This document shows positions 36,876 to 44,976 of a DNA stretch of 64,000 nt, in pieces. The notes under the pieces were generated by a model that saw only the letters and a list, made by a program, of their open reading frames with translations, was not told the origin of the DNA and ran no database searches. The stretch's first letter is position 1. The number at the start of each line of letters is the position of its first letter. Both the position numbers and the translations under genes were made by a program. Origin of the DNA: an uncultured Rhodospirillales bacterium (GTDB lineage Bacteria > Pseudomonadota > Alphaproteobacteria > ATCC43930 > CGMCC-115725); contig CAIKMD010000003.1 of NCBI GenBank assembly GCA_903828515.1, positions 310,001 through 374,000 of the forward strand, read 5' to 3'.

Positions 36876-37871
36876 TCACGCCCGAATGGCCGCCGTGATG
36901 GCGTCGCGGTCGATGCCCTTGGCGCCGATCACGACGAGGCGTGACTGGCGACGCTCTCCCGCGCCCCACGGCCGGTCGAAATACTGCTCGATGCGCGGGC
37001 CGACCGCCTGAATGACCAGCCGGAAATCCTTGCCCGGCACGTCGAGGAAGCCTTTCACTCGCAGCACATCATGCATGGCGATCACGGTGGGTAGTTTGGC
37101 CACGAACGCGCCCGGATCGGCGATCGATCCCAACGCCACGACGAAGCTGTCGAAATCGTCGTGGTCGTGTTCGCCGGCGGCATCGTGGAACGATGGCCGT
37201 GTGGCGAGATCGTCCTCGGCGGCAGCGGAAAGCCCGAGCAGGATCTGCGGTGACACCTTGCCGAAGCTGGCGTTGACGTGGCGCGCCTGCGCGCGCAGCC
37301 GCGATCCGATCTCGCGCTCGGCGATGTCGAGCGTGGCGCGATCGGCAAGGTCGGTCTTGTTGAGCACGACGAGATCGGCGCAAGACAATTGATCGCCGAA
37401 CACCTCGTCGAACGGGTTGTCGTGGATCAGGGCTGGCGTGTTGGCGGCGAAACGCCCCTCGGCCACTGCCATCGCGTCGATCACCGCGATCACGCCGTCG
37501 ACCGTCACGCGCGCCTTGATCTCGGGCCAGTTGAAGGCTTGCACCAAGGGTTTCGGCAGCGCCAATCCCGACGTCTCGATCAGGATGTGATCGGGCGGGT
37601 CGGGCCGGTCGATGAGTTTTTCCAGCGCGGGCAGGAAGTCCTCGGCCACGGTGCAGCAGATGCAGCCATTGGCCAATTCGACCACGTCGTCGTCGGTGCA
37701 ATTGGTGAGGCCGCAGCCCAGGAGCAATTCGCGGTCGATGCCGAGCTCGCCGAATTCGTTGATGACCAGCGCGATGCGCCGTCCTTCGGCATGCGTCACC
37801 AGGTGCCGCAGCAGGCTGGTTTTGCCCGCGCCGAGAAAGCCGGTGACGATGGTGGCGGGAATCTTGCGCAT
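36876..37871 (-). CDS. cobW: CobW-family metallochaperone GTPase
   Basis: CobW is a GTPase of the COG0523 group, thought to deliver cobalt to the cobaltochelatase. The 331-residue product has the P-loop GFLGAGKTSLL at 11-21, the metal-binding CICC motif (residues 70-73) in ANGCICCTV, ILIETSGLALPKP and VLNKTDLAD. It ends in the CobW C-terminal domain with VLRVKGFLDVPG. The ATG directly follows the cobU stop. Next to cobN, and behind a cobalamin riboswitch, a cobalt role is well supported. Confidence 0.95.
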   Translation of the reverse strand: MRKIPATIVTGFLGAGKTSLLRHLVTHAEGRRIALVINEFGELGIDRELLLGCGLTNCTDDDVVELANGCICCTVAEDFLPALEKLIDRPDPPDHILIETSGLALPKPLVQAFNWPEIKARVTVDGVIAVIDAMAVAEGRFAANTPALIHDNPFDEVFGDQLSCADLVVLNKTDLADRATLDIAEREIGSRLRAQARHVNASFGKVSPQILLGLSAAAEDDLATRPSFHDAAGEHDHDDFDSFVVALGSIADPGAFVAKLPTVIAMHDVLRVKGFLDVPGKDFRLVIQAVGPRIEQYFDRPWGAGERRQSRLVVIGAKGIDRDAITAAIRA

Positions 37872-38426
37872 TTATTCTTCCTTGAGGGTCAGCGACAAAC
37901 CCGCCGCCATGAAAACAACGTGCGATGCGATGGCAGCGACGCCCTGGTTCAATCGCCCGGCATCGTCGCGAAACCGGCGAGCCAAGGCGTTGTCAGGCAC
38001 GATGCCGAGGCCGACTTCGTTGGCGACCATCACCACCGGTACTTCAAGGCGCGGCAGGGCCGCGAGAAGCGTTTCGATCTCGACATCGATATCGCGTTCG
38101 GCGCCGTAGAGATTCGAGAGCCACAGCGTCAGGCAATCGACCAGCACCGGTTGCCGCGCGGCGCGCAGCGCGGTCGCCAGCTCGATCGGCTCCTCGACGG
38201 TGGTCCATAACGCGCCGCGCCGGGCGCGATGCTGCGCGATCCGCGCCTTCATCTCGTCGTCGCGCGCCTCGCCGGTGGCGAGATAAAGCGCGGGCCCGCC
38301 CATCCCCTCGATCAGGTTTTCGGCATAGCGGCTTTTGCCCGAGCGCGCGCCGCCCAAAACCAGGGTGAGGCGACGCGACGGGTTGCGCGCAAGGCCTTCG
38401 CGCGAAGGCCGATCCAGATCCGGCAA
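37872..38426 (-). CDS. cobU: Bifunctional adenosylcobinamide kinase/guanylyltransferase
   Basis: CobU (CobP) phosphorylates adenosylcobinamide and then forms adenosylcobinamide-GDP. The 184-residue product has the P-loop LVLGGARSGKSRYAE, LYLATGEARDDEM and KARIAQHRARRG with the guanylylated His. VDCLTLWLSNL and VANEVGLGIVPDNALARRFRDDAGRLNQ follow. The start is a TTG at 38426, supported by a strong GGAGG (38433-38437 on the plus strand as CCTCC) at good spacing. It is the first gene behind the cobalamin riboswitch, 42 bases downstream of it. Confidence 0.95.
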   Translation of the reverse strand: MPDLDRPSREGLARNPSRRLTLVLGGARSGKSRYAENLIEGMGGPALYLATGEARDDEMKARIAQHRARRGALWTTVEEPIELATALRAARQPVLVDCLTLWLSNLYGAERDIDVEIETLLAALPRLEVPVVMVANEVGLGIVPDNALARRFRDDAGRLNQGVAAIASHVVFMAAGLSLTLKEE

Positions 38427-38467
38427 GACACCCCTCCGCCCGAGGATGGTCGGTTAAGACAAGGCGA

Positions 38468-38620
38468 TACGGAGGTCTCCTGGCTCGGGGTCATCGGCCG
38501 TTTGGCGCCTTCCCGACGGATCGCTCCGTCAGTGGCATTTCGCCACGGTCTCGCCGCTTACAGTTGCGGGGGCAGCGCCGGCGTCGCACCGGCTTCCCTG
38601 TCGCATCGCTGGCGCACGCT
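38468..38620 (-). promoter_or_regulatory. Cobalamin (AdoCbl) riboswitch
   Basis: Read on the minus strand, the leader has the hallmark blocks in order: GGGAAGCCGGTG, CCCCCGCAACTGTAAGCGG, the B12-box core GCCACTG (complement at 38529-38535), GGGAAGGC, and GAGCCAGGAGACCTCCG near the 3' end. It precedes cobU and should repress the cobU-cobW-cobN-cobO-cobQ operon when adenosylcobalamin is plentiful, probably by sequestering the GGAGG before the TTG start. Its 5' end is only about 35 bases from the divergent reductase ATG at 38655, so promoters of the two units must overlap. Confidence 0.95.
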
Positions 38621-38654
38621 AGCACGGTCCACGGCATGGCGCTATCGTCGGCCC

Positions 38655-39623
38655 ATGGGCCAATACGAGGTCACCGTCGCTGCCATCCGCGTGCTCACGC
38701 CGACGATCCGCGAGCTGTTGCTGCGCTCGAAGGATGGATCGGCGCTGCAGTCCTATGCGCCGGGCGCGCATATCGAAATCGATGTCGAAACCGGCACCCG
38801 CCCTTATTCGTTGCTCGGCGGCATGCCCGATGCCGACGATCCGCCCGACACCTATCGCATCATGGTCGAGCGCCGGCCCGAGGGCACGGGCGGCTCGCTG
38901 TTCCTCTGCGACAAGGTCGCTGTCGGCGCCACGCTCGGGATCTCGGCGCCGCGCAACAATTTCGCGCTGGATACGCATCCGGCCAACCGGTTGCTGATCG
39001 CGGGCGGTATCGGGATCGCACCGATCTATGCGATGGCGCGGCAATTGAAGCGTCTCGGCCGACCCTTCGATCTCGTCTATGTCGCGCGCGACGCTGATCA
39101 GATGGCCTATCGCGACGAGATCGCGGCCGTCTCGCCCAACCCGGTGCTGTTTCACATTGAAACCGCCGAGGCCGCTTCGCTCGACGTGAAGCCGCTGTTC
39201 AAGAAACTGGTCTATCCGTCCGAGGTCTATGTCTGCGGCACCCACGGTCTCAACAAAGCGGTGGTCGCGGTGGCGAGCGCCAACGGGTTGTCGCGATTGC
39301 AGACCCACGAGCAATGTTTCGCGCCGCCGCCCGTCGTCGTGCTCGACAATGCGCCGTTCGAGGTGCTGCTGCGCCTGACCGGGGTCGAGTTGAAGATTCC
39401 GGCCGACGCGACGATCCTCGAGACCATGCTGGCCAACGGCATCACGCCCAAATTCTATTGCGGGCGCGGCGAATGCGGCATCTGCCCGATGACCGTCGTC
39501 TCCGCTGATGGGCCGCTCGAACACCGCGACCATGTGCTGAAGCCCGCCGAAAAAGAATCGGGCAAGCGCATCTGCATCTGCGTCTCGCGCGTCAAAGGCT
39601 CGCGGTTGGTGCTGGACGCTTAG
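38655..39623 (+). CDS. Phthalate-dioxygenase-reductase-type oxidoreductase (VanB-like)
   Basis: The 322-residue product has a flavin/NAD(P)H reductase module followed by a plant-type [2Fe-2S] ferredoxin domain. RPYSLLG is the flavin-binding Arg-x-Tyr-Ser, and LIAGGIGIAPIYAMA begins the nucleotide fold. Its cluster ligands are in FYCGRGECGICPM and the later CICVSR. Relatives pass electrons to Rieske oxygenases, but no oxygenase gene is nearby. It is divergent from the cobalamin riboswitch. It may serve a cobalamin redox step such as cob(II)yrinate reduction, or a distant oxygenase; both are inference. The ATG at 38655 fits the family start. Confidence 0.88.
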   Translation: MGQYEVTVAAIRVLTPTIRELLLRSKDGSALQSYAPGAHIEIDVETGTRPYSLLGGMPDADDPPDTYRIMVERRPEGTGGSLFLCDKVAVGATLGISAPRNNFALDTHPANRLLIAGGIGIAPIYAMARQLKRLGRPFDLVYVARDADQMAYRDEIAAVSPNPVLFHIETAEAASLDVKPLFKKLVYPSEVYVCGTHGLNKAVVAVASANGLSRLQTHEQCFAPPPVVVLDNAPFEVLLRLTGVELKIPADATILETMLANGITPKFYCGRGECGICPMTVVSADGPLEHRDHVLKPAEKESGKRICICVSRVKGSRLVLDA

Positions 39624-39648
39624 AGGACGAACGGCCCAAGCAGAACCA

Positions 39649-39791
39649 CACCTCACCCTCCCATTGCTGTCGCAATGGGCCCCTCCCTCTCCCCGCAAGC
39701 GCGGAGAGGGGCAAGTGTCGGCATCGCTAAAACAAACCCTCTCCGCCCATCGGGGGGAGAGGGTGCGAGCGTGAGCGAGCGGGTGAGGTGG
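39649..39791. repeat. Palindromic intergenic repeat, modules B then A, tail to tail
   Basis: Module B (39649-39712) begins ACCTCACCC and ends with CTCTCCCCGCAAGCGCGGAGAGGGG. Module A (39733-39791) contains ACCCTCTCCGCCCATCGGGGG and ends GTGAGGTGGG. Both are near-identical to the modules at 4256-4390, but here the AGAGGG ends face each other. It sits between the convergent reductase and TRAP genes and may help end both transcripts. Confidence 0.85.
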
Positions 39792-39829
39792 GCTCGCGTC
39801 AATCTGAAACAATCGCGCGTAAGCGCCGC

Positions 39830-40831
39830 TTACTTCCCCGCTTTGACCTCGGCGACCAGACGCCGGTATTCGGCCATCGCCTTGTCGATGTTCGGGCGGC
39901 TCTTGGCCCATTCGTCGATCGCGCCGTCGAGCTTCTTCGACCATTGCGCGTGCATCGCCGGGTCGAGCGTCACCACCGTGTGCTTGGGGTCGTGCTTGGC
40001 GGCCTGACGGCCTTTCTCGTTGTCGCCGTCCCACCATTTGCCCCAGGCGCGGCTGGCTTCTTCGCCCGAATTGACGTCGAGCGCGTGCTTGGCTTCGGGC
40101 GACAGGCTGTCATAGGTCTTGCGCGACATGAACAGCATGCCGGCGGCGGTGCCGAGCGGCGCGTCGACGTGATAGGAGGTGACCTCGCCGGTCTTGAACG
40201 AGAAATAGGTGTTCCACGACAGGATCGCGCCGTCGGCGGTGCCGCGCAGAATCGCGGTATAGACCTCGGGCGACGACAGCGTGATCGCCTGGGTCCCGAG
40301 ATATTTCGCCGAGAGGGCGGTCATCTGGGTCGCGCCGATGATCCGCAGGCCCGACAGATCCTGCAGAGTCTTCGGCGGCTTCGCCAGATGAAGCAATGAT
40401 TGCGGCAGGGCGATCAGCATCAGCGGCCTGACCTCGTCGAACTCCGCGTCGAGCATGCCCGACTTGTAAAGCCGCCACAGCGCGACCGTGCCCTGTTCGG
40501 CATTGTCGGCGACGAAGGGAAGCGCCGCGACTTCCGCCAGCGGAAACTTGCCGGCGACATAGTTGAAGAGGGTGAAGCCGATATGCGTCACGTCCTGCTT
40601 CACGCGCTCATAGACATTCGTGATGTTGGCGATCGTCGAGCCTTCGCGGATATCGAGCTTCAGCGCGTCGGGCGCCACCGCGTTCACTTTGTCGGACCAC
40701 GGTTTGTAAAAATCGTCGTAGGCCGCGGTGCCCGATTGGGTCAGCGGCGTGAAGCGCAGCACGGTCGGGTCCGCGACGGCGCCTTGCGCGGTGAGCGCGA
40801 GCAAGGCCGCGCCGGTCAGAAATGCCTTCAT
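39830..40831 (-). CDS. TRAP transporter solute-binding protein (DctP family)
   Basis: The 333-residue product has a signal peptide (MKAFLTGAALLALTAQGAVA). A DctP-type binding fold follows, with LPFVADNAEQGTVALWRLYKSG, the strand-loop LSGLRIIGATQMTALSAKYLG, and ITLSSPEVYTAILRGTADGAILSWNTYFS. These proteins capture carboxylates and related compounds for a DctQM membrane pair, but no dctQ or dctM gene is in the window. It follows two alpha/beta hydrolases on the same strand (48-base gap) with AGAGGGAGGAA before the ATG, so it probably serves the uptake of their substrate. Confidence 0.92.
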   Translation of the reverse strand: MKAFLTGAALLALTAQGAVADPTVLRFTPLTQSGTAAYDDFYKPWSDKVNAVAPDALKLDIREGSTIANITNVYERVKQDVTHIGFTLFNYVAGKFPLAEVAALPFVADNAEQGTVALWRLYKSGMLDAEFDEVRPLMLIALPQSLLHLAKPPKTLQDLSGLRIIGATQMTALSAKYLGTQAITLSSPEVYTAILRGTADGAILSWNTYFSFKTGEVTSYHVDAPLGTAAGMLFMSRKTYDSLSPEAKHALDVNSGEEASRAWGKWWDGDNEKGRQAAKHDPKHTVVTLDPAMHAQWSKKLDGAIDEWAKSRPNIDKAMAEYRRLVAEVKAGK

Positions 40832-40879
40832 CCTGTTCCTCCCTCTTATTTTTTTCAGCGGCCTTGTGGCCGCCGTCGA

Positions 40880-42130
40880 TTACTTCAACGGTGTTACGGT
40901 GGCGCGGCCGGTATTGGCAATGAAAATTTCCTCGGATTGCGTCATCGGCTTGCCGGCGATCCGGTCGGCGATCCAGTCCGCTTGCAGGGTCTGCGGGTTC
41001 TCGCCGGCCATCGTCGAGGGCGCGTTATAGACGCCGTGGACGGCGCTCTCATAGATGACGAACTGCCTGGGTTGTTTCACCAATGACAGCAGCTCGCGGG
41101 TGTGTTCGAGCGGCGAGAGCTGATCGTCCTCGCCGGCGATCACCTGATAAGGCACGCGAATGTCCTTGGCCAAGGGACGCAGGTCGCATTTCTTGACCCA
41201 GAGGTCGAACGCGTCTTCGTCCTCGAAACCCGCCATGTACATGAAGCGCATTTTGAACGACGGCGCCGCGTGGTTGAAGATCGTGTCGTGGCCCGGCTCG
41301 TGGCAGACCGCCGCTTGCGATAAGGCGATGATGCGGTTGCCGAGCACCGACGCGGCCTGGGTCGAGAAGAACGTCCCCATCGACGAGCCGCGCAATACCA
41401 GCTTCGACTTGTCGATCGCCGGGTGGTTGCTGAGGAATTTATAATTCGCCTCGCCCGCTTCCATGTGCGCGGTGTAGGTGACGTTGACGCGGCGCGCGAA
41501 GCATTCGCCCTGACCCGGTCCGTCGACCGCGAAGACGGCGATGCCGCGCTCCAGCAACTTGTCGCCATACATCGCGACCGCGTTCTCCTTGGTGCCGTCC
41601 ATGCCGCCGACGGCAATGACGCAGGGGAATTTCTCGCCACCGACGGGCGTGCGCGGGAGATGGAGATAGGCGGGCAGGAACTGGCCGTTGCCGAACGGCA
41701 CCTCGACGCGCTCGATCGGATGCGCCGCGTATTTGATGTATTTGGCATAGCATTCGTTCATCTTGGTCTCGAGATGCTCGAGTTCGGCGTTCATCTCGAA
41801 GATCGGCCAGCGCGCGATCGACCAGAGCAGCGAGGCGATGAGATAGCTCTCTCGCGCGGCGACCTGGCGACCGGCTTCGTCATAAGCGACCGCCTTGGCC
41901 TCGCGTCGTCCAGCCTGGATCGCGTATTCGCGGGCGATGTCGTTGATCTTCTTGCAGCGCGTGGCGGTGACGCGGAATTCCGCCAGGGCCTCGGGACCGG
42001 CGACGCCGGCGGTGTAGTTGATGCGCGCCTGATCGAATTCGACGCCGACCTGGCTGACGACGGTATCGAGGAGCCAGCGCTGCTCGCGCCAGCGCCGCAC
42101 ACGGTTTTCCGCCTTGGTGCTCATGGCCAT
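40880..42130 (-). CDS. Alpha/beta hydrolase, 2,6-dihydroxypseudooxynicotine-hydrolase-like
   Basis: The 416-residue product has an N-terminal helical domain (about 1-140) and an alpha/beta hydrolase domain. The nucleophile elbow is G248-S-S250-M-G252. GGMDGTKENAVAMYGDKLLERGIAVFAVDGPGQGE shapes the oxyanion region, ending with a late acidic residue in AGEDDQLSPLEH and a His in ESAVHGVYNA. This architecture resembles C-C hydrolases of the dihydroxypseudooxynicotine hydrolase group and FrsA-like esterases. It is a paralogue of the next gene (42183-43439). The substrate is unknown. Confidence 0.85.
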   Translation of the reverse strand: MAMSTKAENRVRRWREQRWLLDTVVSQVGVEFDQARINYTAGVAGPEALAEFRVTATRCKKINDIAREYAIQAGRREAKAVAYDEAGRQVAARESYLIASLLWSIARWPIFEMNAELEHLETKMNECYAKYIKYAAHPIERVEVPFGNGQFLPAYLHLPRTPVGGEKFPCVIAVGGMDGTKENAVAMYGDKLLERGIAVFAVDGPGQGECFARRVNVTYTAHMEAGEANYKFLSNHPAIDKSKLVLRGSSMGTFFSTQAASVLGNRIIALSQAAVCHEPGHDTIFNHAAPSFKMRFMYMAGFEDEDAFDLWVKKCDLRPLAKDIRVPYQVIAGEDDQLSPLEHTRELLSLVKQPRQFVIYESAVHGVYNAPSTMAGENPQTLQADWIADRIAGKPMTQSEEIFIANTGRATVTPLK

Positions 42131-42182
42131 GATGTCGTTCCTCCCTCGTGTCGTGCTTGATCGGCTTGGTCGTCTGGGCGGT

Positions 42183-43439
42183 TCAATAGGCGGTTTTGTT
42201 CACTTGTCCACTGCCGTTGACGTACCAGCGTTCGCTGACGAAAGGCCGCCCGGCCAGCCGCGCCGTCATCCAATCGGCGACCAGCATCGGCGGATAGGGA
42301 CCGAGCGCCACGGACGGCACGCCGGCGATGCTGTGCCGCGCATCCTGATAGACGACGAGGCGTTTCGGGCCCTTGAGCTTCGCAAAGAGTCGCTCGGCAT
42401 GGACGAGCGGCGACAATTCTTCCGCTTCGCCGGCCAGGCAAAGATAAGGACATTTGATTTTGTCGACGTGACCTTCCCAGGTCAGCGTCTTGACGAAGAC
42501 ATCGAACTTCGATTCGTCGACAAAGCCCGCCATCCACATGAAGCGCTTCTTGAAGGTCGGCGAGGCTTCCTCGAAGATCGTGTGACAACCGGGTTCGAGA
42601 CAGGTCGCCGAAACCGCGCAGGCGCGATAGCGCGGCTCGCTGCCGGCCATGATGGTGGAAAAGAACGAGCCGAAGCTGCTGCCGGCGATGCCGATCCGGT
42701 TGCCGTCGATCTCGGGCCGCGCGGCCAGCCACTCGTAAATGCCGGTCGCCGCCAGCGCCCAATTCTCCATGCTGACGCGAATCCCGAGCAGCGGCGCCTC
42801 GTATTGTCCCGGCCCGTCGATGGCGAGGACGGCGATGCCGCGATTGAGCCAACGATCGCCGTAAAGCGCGACGCTGATCTCCTTGAAACTATCCATGCCC
42901 GGAATGGAAACCACCGCTGGAATCTTGCCGTCGACATAATCCGGCGGCAGATGCAGCCACGCGGGCAGCGCGGTGTCCTTGAACGGAATCCACACCGGCT
43001 CGACGCGATGATCGGCCAGTCGCGCGTAATTCGCGTAGCAGGTGCGTTTCTTCTGGTTGAGGAAGATGTTCTGCTCGTTGTTTTCATCAAACGTCCATTG
43101 CGCGGCGCCCCAATGCACCGCCGCCATGAAGTAATTGTCGCGCGCGGTGATCTTCTCGTCGGCTTCGTCGCCGATCCGCGCCATGGCTTCGCGCCGCCGC
43201 GCGGTCGCCTCGAAGGCGGGGCCGATATCGGCCATCTTCTTCACCCGCAGCCGGATGGCGGCGAAATCGGCCAGCGATTCGACGCCGCAGGGCGCCTGCA
43301 GATACATCGAACGTGGTTGATCCCAATCGATGCCGTTGGCCTGGATGATATTGTCGATCGCCCAGCGCTGCTCGTTGAAGCGGCGGACCTGCGGCGCGCC
43401 GGTATGTTCGATGATCGGCTGGGGATGACGCGTGCTCAT
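42183..43439 (-). CDS. Alpha/beta hydrolase, paralogue of the 40880-42130 gene
   Basis: The 418-residue product shares the helical N-domain and catalytic layout of its neighbour: G253-S-S255-F-G257 as nucleophile elbow, PGMDSFKEISVALYGDRWLNRGIAVLAIDGPGQ, and CLAGEAEELSPLVHAERLF. The late His is in YQDARHSIAG. Shared positions such as RWxxDxxI near residue 25 and FKKRFMWMAGF support tandem duplication followed by divergence. AAGGAGA precedes the ATG, 18 bases after the cobC stop, so this catabolic-looking set may read through from cobS-cobC. The substrate is unknown. Confidence 0.85.
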   Translation of the reverse strand: MSTRHPQPIIEHTGAPQVRRFNEQRWAIDNIIQANGIDWDQPRSMYLQAPCGVESLADFAAIRLRVKKMADIGPAFEATARRREAMARIGDEADEKITARDNYFMAAVHWGAAQWTFDENNEQNIFLNQKKRTCYANYARLADHRVEPVWIPFKDTALPAWLHLPPDYVDGKIPAVVSIPGMDSFKEISVALYGDRWLNRGIAVLAIDGPGQYEAPLLGIRVSMENWALAATGIYEWLAARPEIDGNRIGIAGSSFGSFFSTIMAGSEPRYRACAVSATCLEPGCHTIFEEASPTFKKRFMWMAGFVDESKFDVFVKTLTWEGHVDKIKCPYLCLAGEAEELSPLVHAERLFAKLKGPKRLVVYQDARHSIAGVPSVALGPYPPMLVADWMTARLAGRPFVSERWYVNGSGQVNKTAY

Positions 43440-43457
43440 GCAGGTCTCCTTCTTGTC

Positions 43458-44105
43458 TTAGATGGGCGGTTGATTGACCACGCCGACGCGCCAGCCATGG
43501 CCGAGACCGGGTCCCGGAAAATGGTCGAGGCGGGTCAGCGACAGATTGTCGATGGTGAAGGCCAAGGCGGCTTCGGGCGTGAGGTCGAGGGCGAGGGCCA
43601 ATGCCGCGCGGATCGTGCCGCCATGCGTCACCGCGACGATGTCGCGTCCGGCAAGGCGTTCGTTGAGGCGCGTGATCGCGCCATGCACGCGCGCGATCAA
43701 CGAGACGAAACTTTCGCCGCCCGGTGGTGTCTCATGCGCGGGTGCCAGCCAGAAGCGATGCCATTCGTCGCCGCGTTGTTTCTCGAGGTCGGCGTAGCGC
43801 TGTCCTTGCCAATCCCCGAAATGCTGCTCGATCAGGTCGGGCTCGATCGCAACATCCGGTCCCGGAATAAGGTCCGGGCCGTCCGATCCCGCGGCAACCA
43901 GCGCCGAGGCCGTCATATGCGTGCGTTTCAAGGGAGTCATGACCCAGCTCGCGGCCGACGGCAGGCGCTTGGCCAGGCTCGCGAAGCCGTGGCGCGCATC
44001 GGTTTCGCAGGGCAGATCGGTCTGGCCGTAACAGCAGCCTTTGTTGACGGTAACCGGCGCATGCCGCACCCACCACCATCGGGTTACGATATCGGACGTA
44101 TTCAT
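43458..44105 (-). CDS. cobC: Histidine phosphatase, probable alpha-ribazole phosphatase
   Basis: The 215-residue product has the phosphoglycerate-mutase-like catalytic start WWWVRHAPVTVN, followed by YGQTDLPC. The later VAVTHGGTIRAALALALDL carries the second His, and FGDWQGQRY is typical of CobC-type phosphatases. CobC removes the 5'-phosphate of the lower-ligand nucleotide. The ATG at 44105 overlaps the cobS stop (ATGA), and this coupling to cobS supports the assignment over other histidine phosphatases. Confidence 0.85.
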   Translation of the reverse strand: MNTSDIVTRWWWVRHAPVTVNKGCCYGQTDLPCETDARHGFASLAKRLPSAASWVMTPLKRTHMTASALVAAGSDGPDLIPGPDVAIEPDLIEQHFGDWQGQRYADLEKQRGDEWHRFWLAPAHETPPGGESFVSLIARVHGAITRLNERLAGRDIVAVTHGGTIRAALALALDLTPEAALAFTIDNLSLTRLDHFPGPGLGHGWRVGVVNQPPI

Positions 44106-44869
44106 GACGCCCAGGCAGCGACAGTGAGCAAGGTCGCGACCTCGCCGCATTGTTCGATCGCGCCCAAGACGTCACCGGTCTGGCCGCCGATCTGGCGTTG
44201 CGCGACGAATCCCATCGCCACCATGGTCACGCCCGACGCGATGACGGCCGAGAGTCCGGGCCGAAAGCCGATCGCGATCAGCGCGATGACGATGGCGATG
44301 CCGGCGGCCGACCACACCACGCTCGATTCCGGCTTGCCGGCGCCCGCGCCCAATCCGTTGTCGCGCGCCGGCGCCATCATCTGCATCGCCACCGGAAGGA
44401 ATCCGCGCGACAAAGCATGCGCGGCGATCAGCGCGCCGAGCACATGCCAGCCGTCGGCAAGGGCGCTGACCGCGACGACCCGAAGCGCGATGGAGAAGAC
44501 GAGAACGAGAACGCCGTAAACCCCGATGCGGCTGTCGCGCATAATGAGAAGCTTGTCGTCGCGCGTCGCGCCGCCGCCGAATCCGTCGGCGCAATCGGCG
44601 AGGCCGTCTTCGTGCAGGCCGCCGGTGACCAAGGCGGTGGCCCCCACGGCAATGAGTGCGCCGGCGATCACCGGCAAACCGAGCATCAACGCGATCGCGA
44701 AGGCCAATCCGCCGATCAATCCGACCGCAACGCCGACCAGCGGGAAGGCCCAGGACGATGCGGCAAGGCTCGGCATCGGCTCTGTCAGGACAGGGCCGAC
44801 GGGCAGGCGCGTGAAAAAACCGAGCGCGGCGAGAAAATCGTCGCGCCAGGACGGGGGAAACGCGCTCAT
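44102..44869 (-). CDS. cobS: Adenosylcobinamide-GDP ribazoletransferase (cobalamin synthase)
   Basis: CobS (CobV) joins adenosylcobinamide-GDP and alpha-ribazole (phosphate) in the membrane, the last assembly step. The 255-residue product has the family start DDFLAALGFFTRLPVG, the conserved GLHEDGLADCADGFGGGATRDDKLLIMRDSRIGVYGVLVLVF metal-binding block, and several membrane helices. It is divergent from cobT across 107 bases and overlaps cobC downstream. Confidence 0.95.
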   Translation of the reverse strand: MSAFPPSWRDDFLAALGFFTRLPVGPVLTEPMPSLAASSWAFPLVGVAVGLIGGLAFAIALMLGLPVIAGALIAVGATALVTGGLHEDGLADCADGFGGGATRDDKLLIMRDSRIGVYGVLVLVFSIALRVVAVSALADGWHVLGALIAAHALSRGFLPVAMQMMAPARDNGLGAGAGKPESSVVWSAAGIAIVIALIAIGFRPGLSAVIASGVTMVAMGFVAQRQIGGQTGDVLGAIEQCGEVATLLTVAAWAS

Positions 44870-44976
44870 GGTCGATTCTTAACCCAGATGGGTATTTCGT
44901 GCCAGCGCGCACGGTTTTCGCTTGGCCTTGCGGGTGCGATGCGGGAAAGTCGCGCGCCCCCTGCGGCGGAGAAACG

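Noticed and set aside
42114-44519. An 801-codon plus-strand open frame across the hydrolase, cobC and cobS genes
   Set aside because: It is antisense to three genes with clear catalytic motifs and lacks any recognisable motif.
44870-44976. A second cobalamin riboswitch between cobS and cobT
   Set aside because: GGGAAAG-like and GCGGG stretches occur, but there is no GCCACTG box or CGCAACTG core on either strand.
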